A stretch of DNA of 64,000 nt. Source: Lutjanus erythropterus (lineage: Eukaryota; Chordata; Actinopteri; Lutjaniformes; Lutjanidae). The stretch lies in contig CM034602.1 in the NCBI GenBank assembly GCA_020091685.1, positions 612,551 through 676,550 on the forward strand, in the 5' to 3' direction. Below, in pieces: positions 51,501-63,490 of the stretch; positions within the stretch are counted from its first letter, which is position 1, and the number at the start of each line of letters is the position of its first letter. The position numbers and the translations under genes were made by a program. A model generated the notes under the pieces. The model was not told the DNA's origin, did no database searches, and was given only the letters and a program-made list of their open reading frames with translations.

Positions 51501-52233
51501 GGTCATGAGAGCAGAGGCTTCAGGGCAGTTATCATATAGTCCATCCTCTTCCTGTGTGTCCAGATGTGTTGTTATGTTGTTGTTGTTATAAATAAACTCA
51601 TCAACAGAATTATAATAAAAAAGTTAAAAGGAGCTCCACCTCCAATCAATTATTCATAATGATCAAATATTACAAAAGATTTAACTTATAAAACTGTGAG
51701 GGACAATTCTGCAGAGTCGCATTTTACTCTGATACTTCAAGTACTTTTGCTAAAAGTACTTCTATCAGTAAAGTTTTGAATGCAGTACATATTCAGTTTA
51801 CTATCAGAGTAAAGAAACCTGAAAATATTCACATTTAAGAAGCTGAAATCAGAGAATTTTTCTTTAAAAACTGACTTATGATTTTGATCTTGATTTTGAA
51901 ATGATTAATCGATTAGCAGAATAGTTGCCAATCAATTTAATAACAGTTGTGTGTTAATGATTCACTACAGCGGCTGTGAACTGATCATAGACGTATTATA
52001 ATGGTTATAATAACGCTTTTTATGTGTGAAAATACTGATGCAGCAGCAGCTAACAGGCTAATACAGAACTGTAACGTTCAGCTGCTTTAATCAAACCACA
52101 GAAGAAGAACACGAAACACAGTTAGACTTTAATGTCCTGACAACTGTTTTCAAACAGTGTCGATTTGATCGATCAATACCTTCAGGAGAAGCTGTAGGTT
52201 GTTGAAATGTTCGCTGGAGACAGTGGCGGCCAT
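47311..52233 (-). CDS. commd9: COMM domain-containing protein 9
   Basis: COMMD9 is a small subunit of the Commander/CCC complex in endosomal cargo recycling. Minus-strand exons: 52233-52180, 50225-50112, 49522-49385, 48611-48578, 47683-47581 and 47435-47311. They encode [18 protein letters not shown], then [13 protein letters not shown], then [13 protein letters not shown] and [12 protein letters not shown], then [20 protein letters not shown] with [13 protein letters not shown], then [12 protein letters not shown] and [14 protein letters not shown]. These follow human COMMD9 (198 residues) in order: helical HN domain, then COMM domain with DLDWRVD and the SISRM.VPTCL motif. Exons 3 and 6, and the 4/5 junction, need single-base corrections (for example a lost G in SRESLD), as in neighbouring fcsk. 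The start codon sits in a YY1-like CAACATGGCCGCC. Intron 4 is almost entirely a CA array. Confidence 0.88.
47686..48555. repeat. (CA)n minisatellite with GAGTTTAGAGCAAA core, filling commd9 intron 4
   Basis: About 14 copies of a GAGTTTAGAGCAAA core are embedded in (CA)n stretches of varying length. The intron runs from 48577 to 47684, so the array fills it almost completely. Confidence 0.92.
49537..49860. mobile_element. Foldback element, copy in commd9 intron
   Basis: Same two-arm structure as 46181-46535, including CTGTCAGACAGACTTTTCTG, CAGTTGTTGGTCTGTTGCC and the mirrored TAACAGATGGAGGCAGCAG. It directly abuts commd9 exon 3 on its upstream side. Confidence 0.72.
50228..51500. repeat. (CAGACA)n minisatellite ending at commd9 exon 2 acceptor
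   Basis: About 1.27 kb of CAGACACA / CAGACAGACACA units. On the transcribed strand it is TGTCTG-rich and runs into the TTCAG acceptor at 50226. Confidence 0.92.
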
Positions 52234-53345
52234 GTTGGCATGTGACGTCCAGGGACAGTCATGTGACAGATAGCGGCGCCACTGCTCATGGGAAATGAAG
52301 TGCACTCGAGAAACATGACTTCAGAGAGCTAAAACCAGAGGAAAAAACAGGCATTTAAATAATTTTATTTGATTTAATAGCGACAACTGAAAAACATGAG
52401 AAAATATGTAAAATTTTTAAATTAATTAAAAGTTGTTTTTAAACGAGCAGGGCAATAGAGCACATGGAGGCAAAACACAAAAAGATTAAACAGCAAATAA
52501 AGTATCAAAAGCTTTTATTATTAAATGTTCCTGTCATTTTCCTCTTTAACAGTTAATCCAACATTTTTACTGACACCTGAAGGCAGCAGGCTTCAAATTA
52601 ACTACAACAGATCAGAACTGGCAAATCTGAATAACTAAATCCACAATGATGAACTAAATTAAACCCAACAATTATACATTTTATGACAATTAAAAACAAA
52701 ACAAACAAACAAACAGCAAAATAGGCTAAATTCTATAACATTTCCTATCAATACTGATCGATCATCAAAGTAAAATAAATAAATAAATACATTTATAATA
52801 GCAAATACTAATAAAATAAACCTTTAATATATGGATGATAACAATAAACCCTATCAGAATATAGGCTAACATGCCTAACCCTAACAACAATAATAAAGTA
52901 GGGATGTTATAAAGTCCACATATGATATTTTTGCGACTAAAAGAAAAAGAAAACTGACGACCTGAGAAAAGTCTTTATTAGATAATAAATCTGACATCAC
53001 AAATCATTAAACATTTAATATTTAATATTATGGTAGGGTACTGAAACATTTTAAGTATGATATTTGATATATTGTTACAGTCGGATAATAATCAATAATA
53101 CAGTCGTCATATATTGTGTAAAATAAACGTATATTATTTAACTGTTATAATGTGTCTGAACATACAGATAATAAAAAGTGACAGTGATAGAGGTTATAAA
53201 TGGATATAAGCCTTCATAATAACACCTGAACAGTGTGTCGGTGTCTCCAGCGGCGGGGCGGAGCGGAGAGGAGCGGCTCTCTGCAGTGAGTCTCTGGGGA
53301 CGGAGCGGCTCACACGGGATGTGGAGTCTGTCGGTGTCCGTGAAG
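52234..53345. promoter_or_regulatory. Divergent commd9 / sh3gl3 intergenic region
   Basis: The start codons are head to head, 1.1 kb apart. The middle is AT-rich with no gene. GC-rich sequence lies at both ends (52200-52290 and 53230-53345). No TATA box is evident on either side. A shared promoter is only an inference. Confidence 0.45.
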
Positions 53346-56300
53346 ATGTCAGTGTCCGGGATGAAGAAGCAGCTGCACAAAGCCAGTCAGGTAACCGGAG
53401 GACGAACGGACTGAGGATGGATTAATAATGTCTGTGTTCAGTGTGTCCTCTGTTACTGCGACACAGGGCCTGCTGCTGCACAGCACTATCGATCCATCAC
53501 ATCACGACTAATACATCCGATCAATATCGATCCATCGCGTCACCATTAATACATCAGAACAATATCGATTCATCACGTCACAAAGACTTTAATGATAAAT
53601 GACGATAAATCAGTTGATCGCTTGATATTCCTGCAGTTTATCTGTTTTATTATTACAGTTACTGATTACTGATTACTACAATCATTAACGTTACTACCAC
53701 TGTAGTACCACCACTATAACCAGCCGACTGGTTCCACTATGACTGCTAACTGCTACTCAAGTAATATACTTTTATTTTTACCTTTAGAGTTACTTTAAAA
53801 AATATATTACAAAGTTACTGATTACCTGTTACAAAATGTAATCAGTAACTGAATCCAAATATCACAAAGTTAAATTAATGTAGCGTTAACTTAATTACAC
53901 CGTCAGGTGTGGATTATCTCAGTAATTAGCTCTAAGTAATTAAATAACAAAGCAGTTGATTCTGTGTAGCTAACGTTAGCAGTTGATCTGTGCAGCTAAC
54001 GAGGTTGGTCTGCAGGCTAACATTAGAGGTTGGTCTGTGCAGCTAACGTTAGCAGTTGGTCTGTGCAGCTAACGTTAGCAGTTGGTCTGTGCAGCTAACA
54101 CAGAGGTTGGTCTGTGTAGCTAACGTTAGAGGTTGGTCTGTGCAGCTATTAGAGGTTGTCTGTGTAGCTAACATTAGCGTTGTCTGTGCAGCTAACATGC
54201 TGGTCTGCATCTAACATTAGAGGTTGGTCTGTGTAGCTAACATTAGCGGTTGGTCTGTGTAACATTAAGGTTGGTCCAGTAGCTACACAGGTTGGTCTGT
54301 GTAGCTAACATTGCGGTTGGTCTGCAGCTAACATTAGAGGTTATTGTGCATCTAACATTATGCGTTGGTCTGCAGCTAACATTAGAGGTTGGTCTGTGTA
54401 GCTAACATTAGCGGTTGGTCTGTAGCTAATGTTGGTCTGTGTCTGTGTGTTCTCATTACATCTTATGGTGGTTTTGTCTTCTTACATCTTATGTAATATT
54501 TTTACAATTGATGTCATCCTGCAGCTGCTGAATGAGAGGCTGATGGGAGCTGAAGGAACAAAGATGGACGACGACTTTCTAAAGATGGAGAAGGTGAAAC
54601 TGAAAGCTGCACTGAGATCATGATCTGATCAGAACTGATGAGACAAACTGATGGATTGACTGACATCCTGTCTGTCCTCCTGCCTGTCTTCCTGTGCGTC
54701 TGTCCTCCTGTCTCTTTGTCAGAGTGTAGCAGTGATCCACTCTGCTGGCTGAGCTGCTGTCCAAAACTACAGAGTTCCTGCAACCAAACCCAGGTACTAA
54801 AAAAACTGCGGTCATAAACGCACCACAGCTGCTTTCACTGAACACATCTGACTGACAGACAGTCAGAGATGCGTCTGTTGGTATAAACCATGTTGAAGTG
54901 AGCGTCTTTGTGTCTCTGCAGCTGACAGAGCTAAACTGAGCATGCTCAACACCATGTCCAGGATCCGAGGACAGGGCAAGTCGGGCTACCCGCAGACAGA
55001 GGCATTCTGGGATTGTATGTTGCACTACGGCCAGAGCTCGGAGCTGCTTCAATCTTGCACGCTGCCAGACAGTTAGTGTGAGAGCTGCATCTCCATGGTA
55101 ACGATCAAGAAATGGTGAAGATGTGACAGATTAAACATGAAAGAGGGAAACAAAAGTATACATATTACTTGAGTAAAACAAGACTTTAAAAGTAGAAGTA
55201 CTGATTCAACTTGTATACTGCAGTAAAAGTGAAATGTCCTCAAAGTGAAACAAGTAAAAGTTGTCCTCTGAAGGACATTTTTAATGACTGTTTTTGTGCA
55301 AAGACAACTGAACCTCAGCTTTTTCCACCAGAGTCTTTAACGTTGTTTTCATCTTGTTACGTTGTTTATATCCTTTCCATCTAACTGAATCTCACCATGT
55401 CTCTGTGGTCGTGTTCTCCTGTGTGTCTGTTTCATCTTGTTACATCTTTTATGATGTTTTCATCTTCTTACTTCTTGTTATGTCATTTTTATTCTTTGAC
55501 ATTGTTTTCATCTCGTTATCTTTTCCATCTTGTCACGTCAGTTTCATTTGTTGGCCTTCCTGTCGGTCCTCTGGTTGGTCCTCTGGTTGGTCCTCTGGTC
55601 GGTCCTTCTGTCGGTCCTCTGGTTGGTCCTCTGCTGGGTCGTCTGTTTCACTCGTGGTTGGTCCTCCTGTCATCCTTCCTGTCTGTCCTTCTGTCGGTCC
55701 TCTGGTTGGTCCTCTGGTTGGTCCTCTGGTTGGTCCTCCTGTCGGTCCTCTGGTTGGTCCTCTGGTTGGTCCTCTGGTCGGTCCTTCTGTCGGTCCTCTG
55801 GTTGGTCCTCTGCTGGGTCGTCTGTTTCACTCGTGGTTGGTCCTCCTGTCATCCTTCCTGTCTGTCCTTCTGTCGGTCCTCTGGTTGGTCCTCTGGTTGG
55901 TCCTCTGGTTGGTCCTCCTGTCGGTCCTCTGGTTGGTCCTCTGGTTGGTCCTCTGGTCGGTCCTTCTGTCGGTCCTCTGGTTGGTCCTCTGCTGGGTCGT
56001 CTGTTTCACTCGTGGTTGGTCCTCCTGTCATCCTTCCTGTCTGTCCTCCTGTTGGTCTTCTGGTGGTCCAGGCGGCGCTCTGTCTGGTGTGGGTGAAGCT
56101 CTGCAGCAGGTTGCTCAGTCCAGGGACACTCTGGATGTCAACGTCAAACACACCTTCATCGACCCACTGCAGGACATCTACAACACCGAGCTGAAGGACA
56201 TCAGGGTGAGAGGACGCTGGCAACAACACAAAACATTTCATAAGATATTGAAGAAAAAAGGTTATTTTTTAATGTTCACATATTTGAGTTTAACTGGAAG

Positions 56301-56931
56301 AGAAACAGCTCAACATCTTGTCCAGATGTCCAGCAACCATGTCAACATTTCTGATCTTTGTCCTGATTGGCTCCTCAGTTCCAGCTGAAGAAGCTGAACG
56401 GGCATCGACTGGACTTCGACTACAAGCGGAGACGGAGAGGTAAAGTCCCGGTGGAAGAGGTCGGACAGGCCTGGGACAAGTTCATGACGTCCAAAGAGCT
56501 GGCAGAGCGGAGCATGTTCGTCCTGCTGCAGAACGACGTGAGTCTGAACAACAACTCTTTACCTGACGGTAATAAATGTAGATCTTTAAAAGTCAATATG
56601 ACGGCATAATAATCAATACATGCTGATTAATATTAAATGATTTTCTCTCCGACACATCAGTGTCCCTGCTTCGTCCCAGCTGTTGTTTCACATTTCCTCC
56701 TGCAGGTCGATCGGCTCAGTCGTCTGGCGGCTCTGGTCGCTGCGCTGCTGGACTTCCACCGCAACACCCACCGCATCCTGCTGGGTCTCCATGGCAACCT
56801 GCAGGCCAGGTTAGCCTACACCTGTCACATCTCTGCAGAGGAATGACCACAGCACCAGCATGACCATCAATACCCACCCTCCCCAACACAGTATAGCAGT
56901 ACAGCATAGATAGAATTATATATTTATATAG

Positions 56932-56987
<56 letters not shown>

Positions 56988-58522
56988 GTATGTATAATAA
57001 TATATTATCATTATTATTATTGATTATTAATCAATAAGAACATGCTTGGTTACAAGACAATTTGCTCTGTGTTCCATAACAGAGTCCTATACTTTTTTTT
57101 TGATGTTATATTGTTTCCTAGTGAGCTAAAAAAGAAAAAAAAGTGTCTGTCTGGTTTTAATTCTTTCATATTTTCACACGTGTTGGAAAACAGGCTGACA
57201 GCTGCGAGTAACAAACCAGAGCGACGGTTCAAACCCAAAAGGATCCGAATCAGAAGCGAACACAACGGCAGCATCGGATTTTACCACCAGCCGTCTGTCA
57301 CTGCTGCCGTTTCCTCAGGTTACTCTTATATATAAACATATACAGTCCGTCCAGGGTTTCACATTTCTTTGTAATAAAATTCTGTGTATCTTTTTGTGAC
57401 AGGAGAGCAGTTCACAGCGTTACCGTCCAGACCTGGCAGTCCCGTCTCCTGCTACGGTAAGAAAATACTGACAGACGCCACACAGAGGTGATATTTATAC
57501 TTTAACAGAAAGTCTCCAAACAAGAGAAAAGATATTAAAGATGGAGATTAAAGGTGGGGTGTGCCACTCTAATCCAGTACACCTTTGTTATGTCCTCTCA
57601 CTGCCTGTTCTGTGTGCTCGCTGAAAAGAACCCTGATGTTTCCACACAGTCCTGCTTCTGGACATGGGATGTAAACAAAGTGGGCTGGACTGAACTCCAC
57701 AGCACTAATCCAGCCAATCAGCAACAGTCGTGTGCAGGACAAGGGGAGGAAGGGGGGAGGAAATGAGAGGCGCGGGAATGACTGGCGTGTTCATCCCCGA
57801 AAGCAAAGCACATATTCGCCTCTTGTTATTCGCACACGTGCGTTTATTCACCAGCGTATGTCCGTGCGCTTCACCTCTTTTCACGTGTTTGGACCTGTTT
57901 TTCAACTGACAAGATTATAATGAACATTTTTCACCATTTTGTGACATTTTATGGATCAAACGGCTGATTGATTGTGGAAAGATTATTGCCAGATTGATGA
58001 CTAGTTGAAAAATAGGTCAAACAGGTGAAAACAGGTGGAGCGCACGGTGCGCTCAAACAACTAACAAGACTGTGACAGGATTACTTTTTCACCATTTCCT
58101 GATAATTTATGGACCAAACAACTAATCAATAAGTGGAAAAACAATTATGCATCAGAAAAACAACAGGTGGAACATAACAGGTGGAACATAACAGGTGGAG
58201 CACACAGGTGTACACGTATGCGCTGTTGCTGCAAATATCAAATATCTGATCACACTTTGATGGCCTTCATTAAATATTAACTCTTGTCTGTCTTGGTGTC
58301 TCCCGCCCAGCTGACAGTAAGCTGGTCCTGGATCAGCCCTGTTGCCGGGCGATGTACTCCTTCTACCCGAACCGCGACGGCGAGCTGGACTTCAGCGAGG
58401 GCGACACCATCATCCTCACCAAGCAGGTCGACGCCAACTGGTACGAGGGCACGCTGGGCAGCCGGTCGGGACTGTTCCCCGTCAGCTACGTGGATGTGCT
58501 GGTGCCTCTGCCGTTACCATGA
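53346..58522 (+). CDS. sh3gl3: Endophilin A3-like BAR/SH3 protein
   Basis: Endophilin A proteins bend membrane and recruit dynamin and synaptojanin during clathrin-mediated endocytosis. Exons: 53346-53390, 54525-54593, 54723-54793, 54922-55071, 56072-56205, 56379-56537, 56706-56809, 57194-57318, 57403-57456, 58311-58522. The N-terminal amphipathic helix is [15 protein letters not shown]. The BAR domain includes [55 protein letters not shown] and [15 protein letters not shown]. The SH3 domain is in the last exon, from [14 protein letters not shown] through ALYDF-like, NWYEG and [14 protein letters not shown], stop TGA. DINVKQTFIDPLQ-type and VPLP endings favour A3 over A1/A2. Exon 3 is two bases short for the frame (TEFLQPNP reads only in a shifted frame) and the exon 4 donor is weak; exons 5-10 are intact. 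Confidence 0.9.
53983..54430 (+). repeat. 26-bp minisatellite in sh3gl3 intron 1
   Basis: About 17 units of GGTTGGTCTGTGTAGCTAAC plus ATTAGC, several shortened. Confidence 0.88.
55545..56070 (+). repeat. 179-bp higher-order repeat of GGTCCTCTGGTT units, ending at sh3gl3 exon 5 acceptor
   Basis: Small units of GGTTGGTCCTCT are arranged in a 179-base period. The CACTCGTGGTTGGTCCTCC landmark recurs at about 55650, 55829 and 56008. It ends at GGTCCAG, the acceptor of exon 5. Confidence 0.9.
56937..56990. repeat. (TA)n microsatellite
   Basis: TA run in sh3gl3 intron 7. Confidence 0.9.
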
Positions 58523-58850
58523 CAACATATTATTATTTTTAAAATCAACATCCACAGACTCCACGCTCTGAACGCAGAAATCAGATTGACAGTCCAACGT
58601 GCTGATCTGATTTGTGCCTCAGAGATATGCAACTTTATCAGCTCCTTATTTGCACTTTTTCACGAGCGAATCAGCCGACGGCGATGCGTCTGTTCTACAG
58701 GAAATGAAGGCCATAGGTTCTACTGAAGAGCACTTTAGTTTATGATCTCACGTTCTAAAAAATAAATTAAAATACCAGCCACTTAAGGCTCAGTCTGTAA
58801 ATTTGACAGTTTTAGGCTCTGCCCTCATGACTGACATAAATAAAGATGGA
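58523..58850 (+). other. sh3gl3: sh3gl3 3' UTR (probable)
   Basis: Non-coding sequence after the stop codon has two AATAAA signals, at 58761-58766 and 58839-58844. The end point is inferred. Confidence 0.5.
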
Positions 58851-58904
58851 CGACGTGTCTCTGCTTCCTCCCACTGGAGAGCCGTGGCGTCTCAGCCCCG
58901 CCCA

Positions 58905-59620
58905 CCAGGGCTGCAAACTTAATCAATCATTGGTAATCAATTTATCAGACTGAAACCTTAAAAATGATGCATTTACCAAACAACCCCTCAATCAAAGTTC
59001 TAGTTCCACAGCAACATGTTCCACGTTCTCTGACAGCGTTACATACACCCTCAGAAATAAAGCTAATAACTAGAACCATATAGGGTTCTTCAGCTTGTCC
59101 CCATAGGAGAACCATTTTTGGCTCCTGTTAGAACTTTTTACCAAAATTCACTTGGAACCCTTTCAAAGAGTTCTTCTTAGAACCCTACATAAAGGGTTAT
59201 ACCTAGAACCATCTGTGAAAGGTTTCACTTAGAACCCCCTGTGAGAGGTTCTACAGAGAACCCTTTTATGGTGCAGTGGTTCCAGCTAGAACCCTTTCTG
59301 GAGGTCCTATCAAGAACCTTTCTACCTTTCTAAAGGTGCTAACAAGAATCCAACGAGGACGTTCTACTGACAACATTTTTGTATTATGGTACAAAGAACC
59401 CTTGAAAGAGTTCTTCAAAGATTTCAACAATCCTTGAAGAACTCTTTCTTCTAAAAAAGGTTCTTTGGATGAAAATGTTCCTACAAAGAACCCTCAGTCT
59501 TACAAAGAACCCTTGACAAACCCTTTCTTCCAAAAAGGGTTCTTCAGAAGCAAATTGTTCTGGGTAGAACCCCAGCCCTCCAGGAAGAACCCTTTTGGAA
59601 CCCTGTTTTCTAAGAGCTAC
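58905..59620 (-). mobile_element. GGTTCTAGAACC-rich element, copy 3 (inverted)
   Basis: Reverse-complement match to copy 1 along its length, from CAGGGCTGCAA at the left to the GTTTTCTAAGAGC end at the right. Copies 1 and 3 therefore define a full element of about 640-715 bases. Confidence 0.65.
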
Positions 59621-62600
59621 ATATTTCAGATAAAAGATCAATTAAATTTTATATGATCGATCAAATTCTTAACGAACAATTAATTGATCATTGATCATTA
59701 TCATCCCTATTTACAACTAATGATTTCTTTTATTGTTGATTAATCTGTTGATTTTTTTTTTTGATTAGTCGATTAATTAATCCTGTTACGATGCTGTCAG
59801 TTCAAAATTTGAAAAAATTTGAACTAGTGATCAATCTGGTAATCAATTGATTTAGTTGTTTGGTCCATAAAATGTCAGAAAATGTTGATTCATTACTTAA
59901 TAACTAATTAAAACCAAACCGGTGAGAAAAATAAACATTTGAACAAACATCAGCAATAATTGATGTGGACTTTTTCCCATCTGATAACATGGAGGGGGCG
60001 GGGCTTATGGCCTATACCGCAGCCAGCCACCAGGGGGCCATCTGGATGTTCTGGACTCACTTTAGAGGAGCTGTCATGTCGTCCATCTTTGTCTAAAGTC
60101 AGTGAGCCACACCTGTCCAGGTGAGCACTGCGCAGGGCTGCAGGAGAACAAGTTTCCCTTTAAGACTTTCACCTTCATTTCTGGCACAAAGCTGCTCTTT
60201 TCACATTATTGCACATTTCTACCAGAGTCCTTAAGACTTAAACTCACCTGACAAATGAGTTCGTTTTTCAGGTCCCAGATTTATTGGAAGACGGAGGTAA
60301 TTAACAAGCAACATACTTGAAATTACCCCCAAATTACTGAGAGGGACGTGGCTGCAGACCTCCAACCTCCACGGGTGACAGGAAACACGTGACCTCCACA
60401 GCGGAAGATGTTTATTTTTGTTTTTTCCTGTGTGAAGGACACATTCTGCGTAATCACTATTTCATTCTTAAAACTAGTACATTAAAAAATAAGCACATGG
60501 ATTAAAAAAATATAGACAAAGTTTATTCATGAAATATCTTAAAAGTCTATTGAAGAATACACCAATAAAAGTAAAAAATAAAAATAGAGAACATGACGGA
60601 CCTCCACATGAGAGCAGCTCCTCAGTTCCCGGCTCAGTGTGAGGTCGACAGGTGAATCCACAGAACCTGTCTGTCTGTTCCACAAACAGCTGAACTAAAG
60701 TTACCACTGGATTTAGTTTAGCTCACAAACTGTGATTCATAAATCCCACAGCCCAGTCTGAAGGTGACGTTTGGTCACGCAGGGCGTTGACTCGTCAGAT
60801 CATAGAGTGTTTTTAATGGACTGTTATTGAACACAGAAGTTATTAATAGACTCATCAGATTGTTCACGGGTCTGGGGTTACCTTTAAGACTCGTTCATCA
60901 GTTTCTCCCTCCTCTGTTTGTCTCGTTTCATTTCCATTCATGAATAAAAATAACAGTGAATTGTAGTGAAGAGTCTTAATGATGAAGTGGGACGAGACGA
61001 AGATGCAATTTAAAATACTGTGTGAAGCATTTAGCCTTTTAAAATAGATCATGAAGAAATGATGTGGATATATGCTTTTTTTTTATTTGTGTGCAAATTG
61101 CAAATTTTAAGAACCAAACCACGAAAAACTCATAATGTGGTCTTCACATGAAAAAAAAACACGAGAAGAAGAACTGTGGAGGTTGGAGGTCTGCAGCCAC
61201 GTTCTCTTGAAATTACCCCAACATTTACCCCAAATTTCCATTTTTGTAAGTGAATAGTTACAGTTTCATTTCCAGCGTATCTGTCTAACTTCTGCTGATT
61301 GAGCCACTAAACTGAAGTGAGTTGTATCAAATTAATTTCTAGTTTCTGACTGATGAATCATTAATGACTCGTTGTTCGAGGTTTCAGACCAACATGTTAT
61401 GAAATTAGTTGGAAATTAAGCTGCAACATCTTTAATTTAGTGACCTGCTCAGCAGATGTTAGATACTAGTTAGAAACCTAATTTGGGGGTGATTTCATAT
61501 CAATTTTAAATATATTATTTGCTAATTACCACCTACTTACCATGAAACTGGGGACCTGTAAAATTTAGTGTTAACCAAGAAATGCAGCCACATCAGTCTG
61601 ATGCTGTCTGCATTTTTCATAACATCAGATCACAGACTGTTTTATGCAGAGCTCTGTCTGGGTACAATGTTTAGTATGAATAGAAAATACTGTTAAATAA
61701 ATGTAGTTTACATCTCAGACTAACGTGTGGATGGCAGTAATCATCAGTGTCGGTCACTTTGTGCATGTATTTATTGCAAACTTATTGTAACTTGGTCGGC
61801 ACTTTATCTGAAGCTTTATGAGACTCAGGTCAGGACTCGTTTAAAGGGTAACTTTGGTTTTGACACTGAGACCAGCGGGTTCCACTAGGGGTCGCCAAAC
61901 CTTCTCAAGGTGTCCGGAGGCCTTTCTCATTTTAAAGGGTGTAAGAAAACTTAATAATGTAACGTAAAAACTAGTAATGTAACGCAACATAATGTTTCTG
62001 TGGATATAAAACATCCATAAAATATGACTTGGTGGTCGTCAGTGATAGAAAAGGGCTTCGTTAAAGAAGAAGAAGGTGAACTTGGACACAAAAACATGGG
62101 AAATATGGTCCAGTTTGAAAACCACCAAAGTTACCCTTTAACTTTTACTTGTTAAACAAATACATAATGAATTAAAAAAATGCTCAGATTATAATTTTGC
62201 CTTTGACTTGAGACGCCAAACAGGTCGCTGTAGATTCATGTGTGACGTGGATGAGTTGAGGTGACAGGAAGGATTCAGCGACCTCACGCAACTGAGATTA
62301 AAGATAACAAAACTGTGCCGGGCCTTAAGAGGCCCCAGCTGACAGAGGAAAGCTGGGGCCTTAAATGTCACAGCGGGGCGGGCCACACGGTAACACCTGC
62401 TTTAGTTTGCAGCTACTGCAGTTTCTGGTTCAACAAAGGAACGCTTTAGAAGTCAAAGTTGTGAGAAAATATCTCATTCAGAGGGTTTTAATAGTGATTC
62501 TGCATGCTTTGGTAAATTTATTGTAAAAGACGTCAGAGATCTGAACATTAACTCTACTTCTGTGTTTAAAGGAACAGTACAACAGTTTGGGAGGCCGATG

Positions 62601-62779
62601 ACGATGGATGTAAATTACATTTTTGTGTGTCCACTACAGTGAGACGCCTGGGACGGGATTATTTAAACTCAAGTCACAGACTAAAACTCTACTGTTGTGT
62701 ATTAAAGGAAATATCAAATGTAAAACCTAACAATCAACAAATTTACAAAATTAACAACATCATTATTTTTTAAGAAAAT

Positions 62780-63490
62780 GTAACCTAACGATCATAACGA
62801 TCATAACATATCATAACCTAATGTATCATAACGTATCATAACGTATCATAACCTAACGATCATAACGATCATAACCTAACGATCATAACCTAACGATCAT
62901 AACCTAACGTATCATAACCTAACGATCATAACGATCATAACGCATCATAACCTAACGATCATAACGCATCATAACCTAACGATCATAACCTAACGATCAT
63001 AACGTGATCATAACCTAACGATCATAACGATCATAACCTAACGATTCATAACCTAACGTGATCATAACGCATCATAACCTAACGTATCATAACGATCATA
63101 ACCTAATGTATCATAACGTATCATAACGATCATAACGCGATCATAACGCATCATAACCTAACGTGATCATAACGCATCATAACCTAACGATCATAACGAT
63201 CATAACCTAACGATCATAACCTAACGATCATAACCTAACGTATCATAACGATCATAACCTAACGATCATAACGATCATAACCTAACGATTAACCTAACGA
63301 TCATAACGTGATCATAACCTAACGTATCATAACCTAACGATCATAACCTAACGATCATAACGATCATAACGTGATCATAACCTAACGATCATAACGGATC
63401 ATAACGTATCATAACGTGATCATAACCTAACGTATCATAACCTAAAGTATCATAACGATCATAACGCATCATAACCTAACGAGCGTAATG
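62780..63490 (+). repeat. ATCATAACCTAACG satellite-like array
   Basis: About 700 bases of ATCATAAC followed by CTAACG, G, GT or GC, giving mixed 9-, 10- and 14-base units. Related AT-rich flanks (AACTAACAATTTTGCACATT right; AACCTAACAATCAACAAATT left) lie on both sides. Confidence 0.9.

Noticed and set aside
50097-51506. Minus-strand frames of 420-470 codons of Cys/Val/Leu repeats
   Set aside because: Simple (CAGACA)n sequence. Only the end near 50112-50225 is a commd9 exon.
55354-56388. 344-codon plus-strand frame and several Asp/Glu/Gln-rich minus-strand frames
   Set aside because: They come from the 179-base higher-order repeat and the adjoining sh3gl3 exon 5.
62780-63490. Possible telomeric or CRISPR-like array
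   Set aside because: Units are 9-14 bases, not CCCTAA, and lack the constant-repeat and unique-spacer pattern of CRISPR. This is vertebrate DNA.
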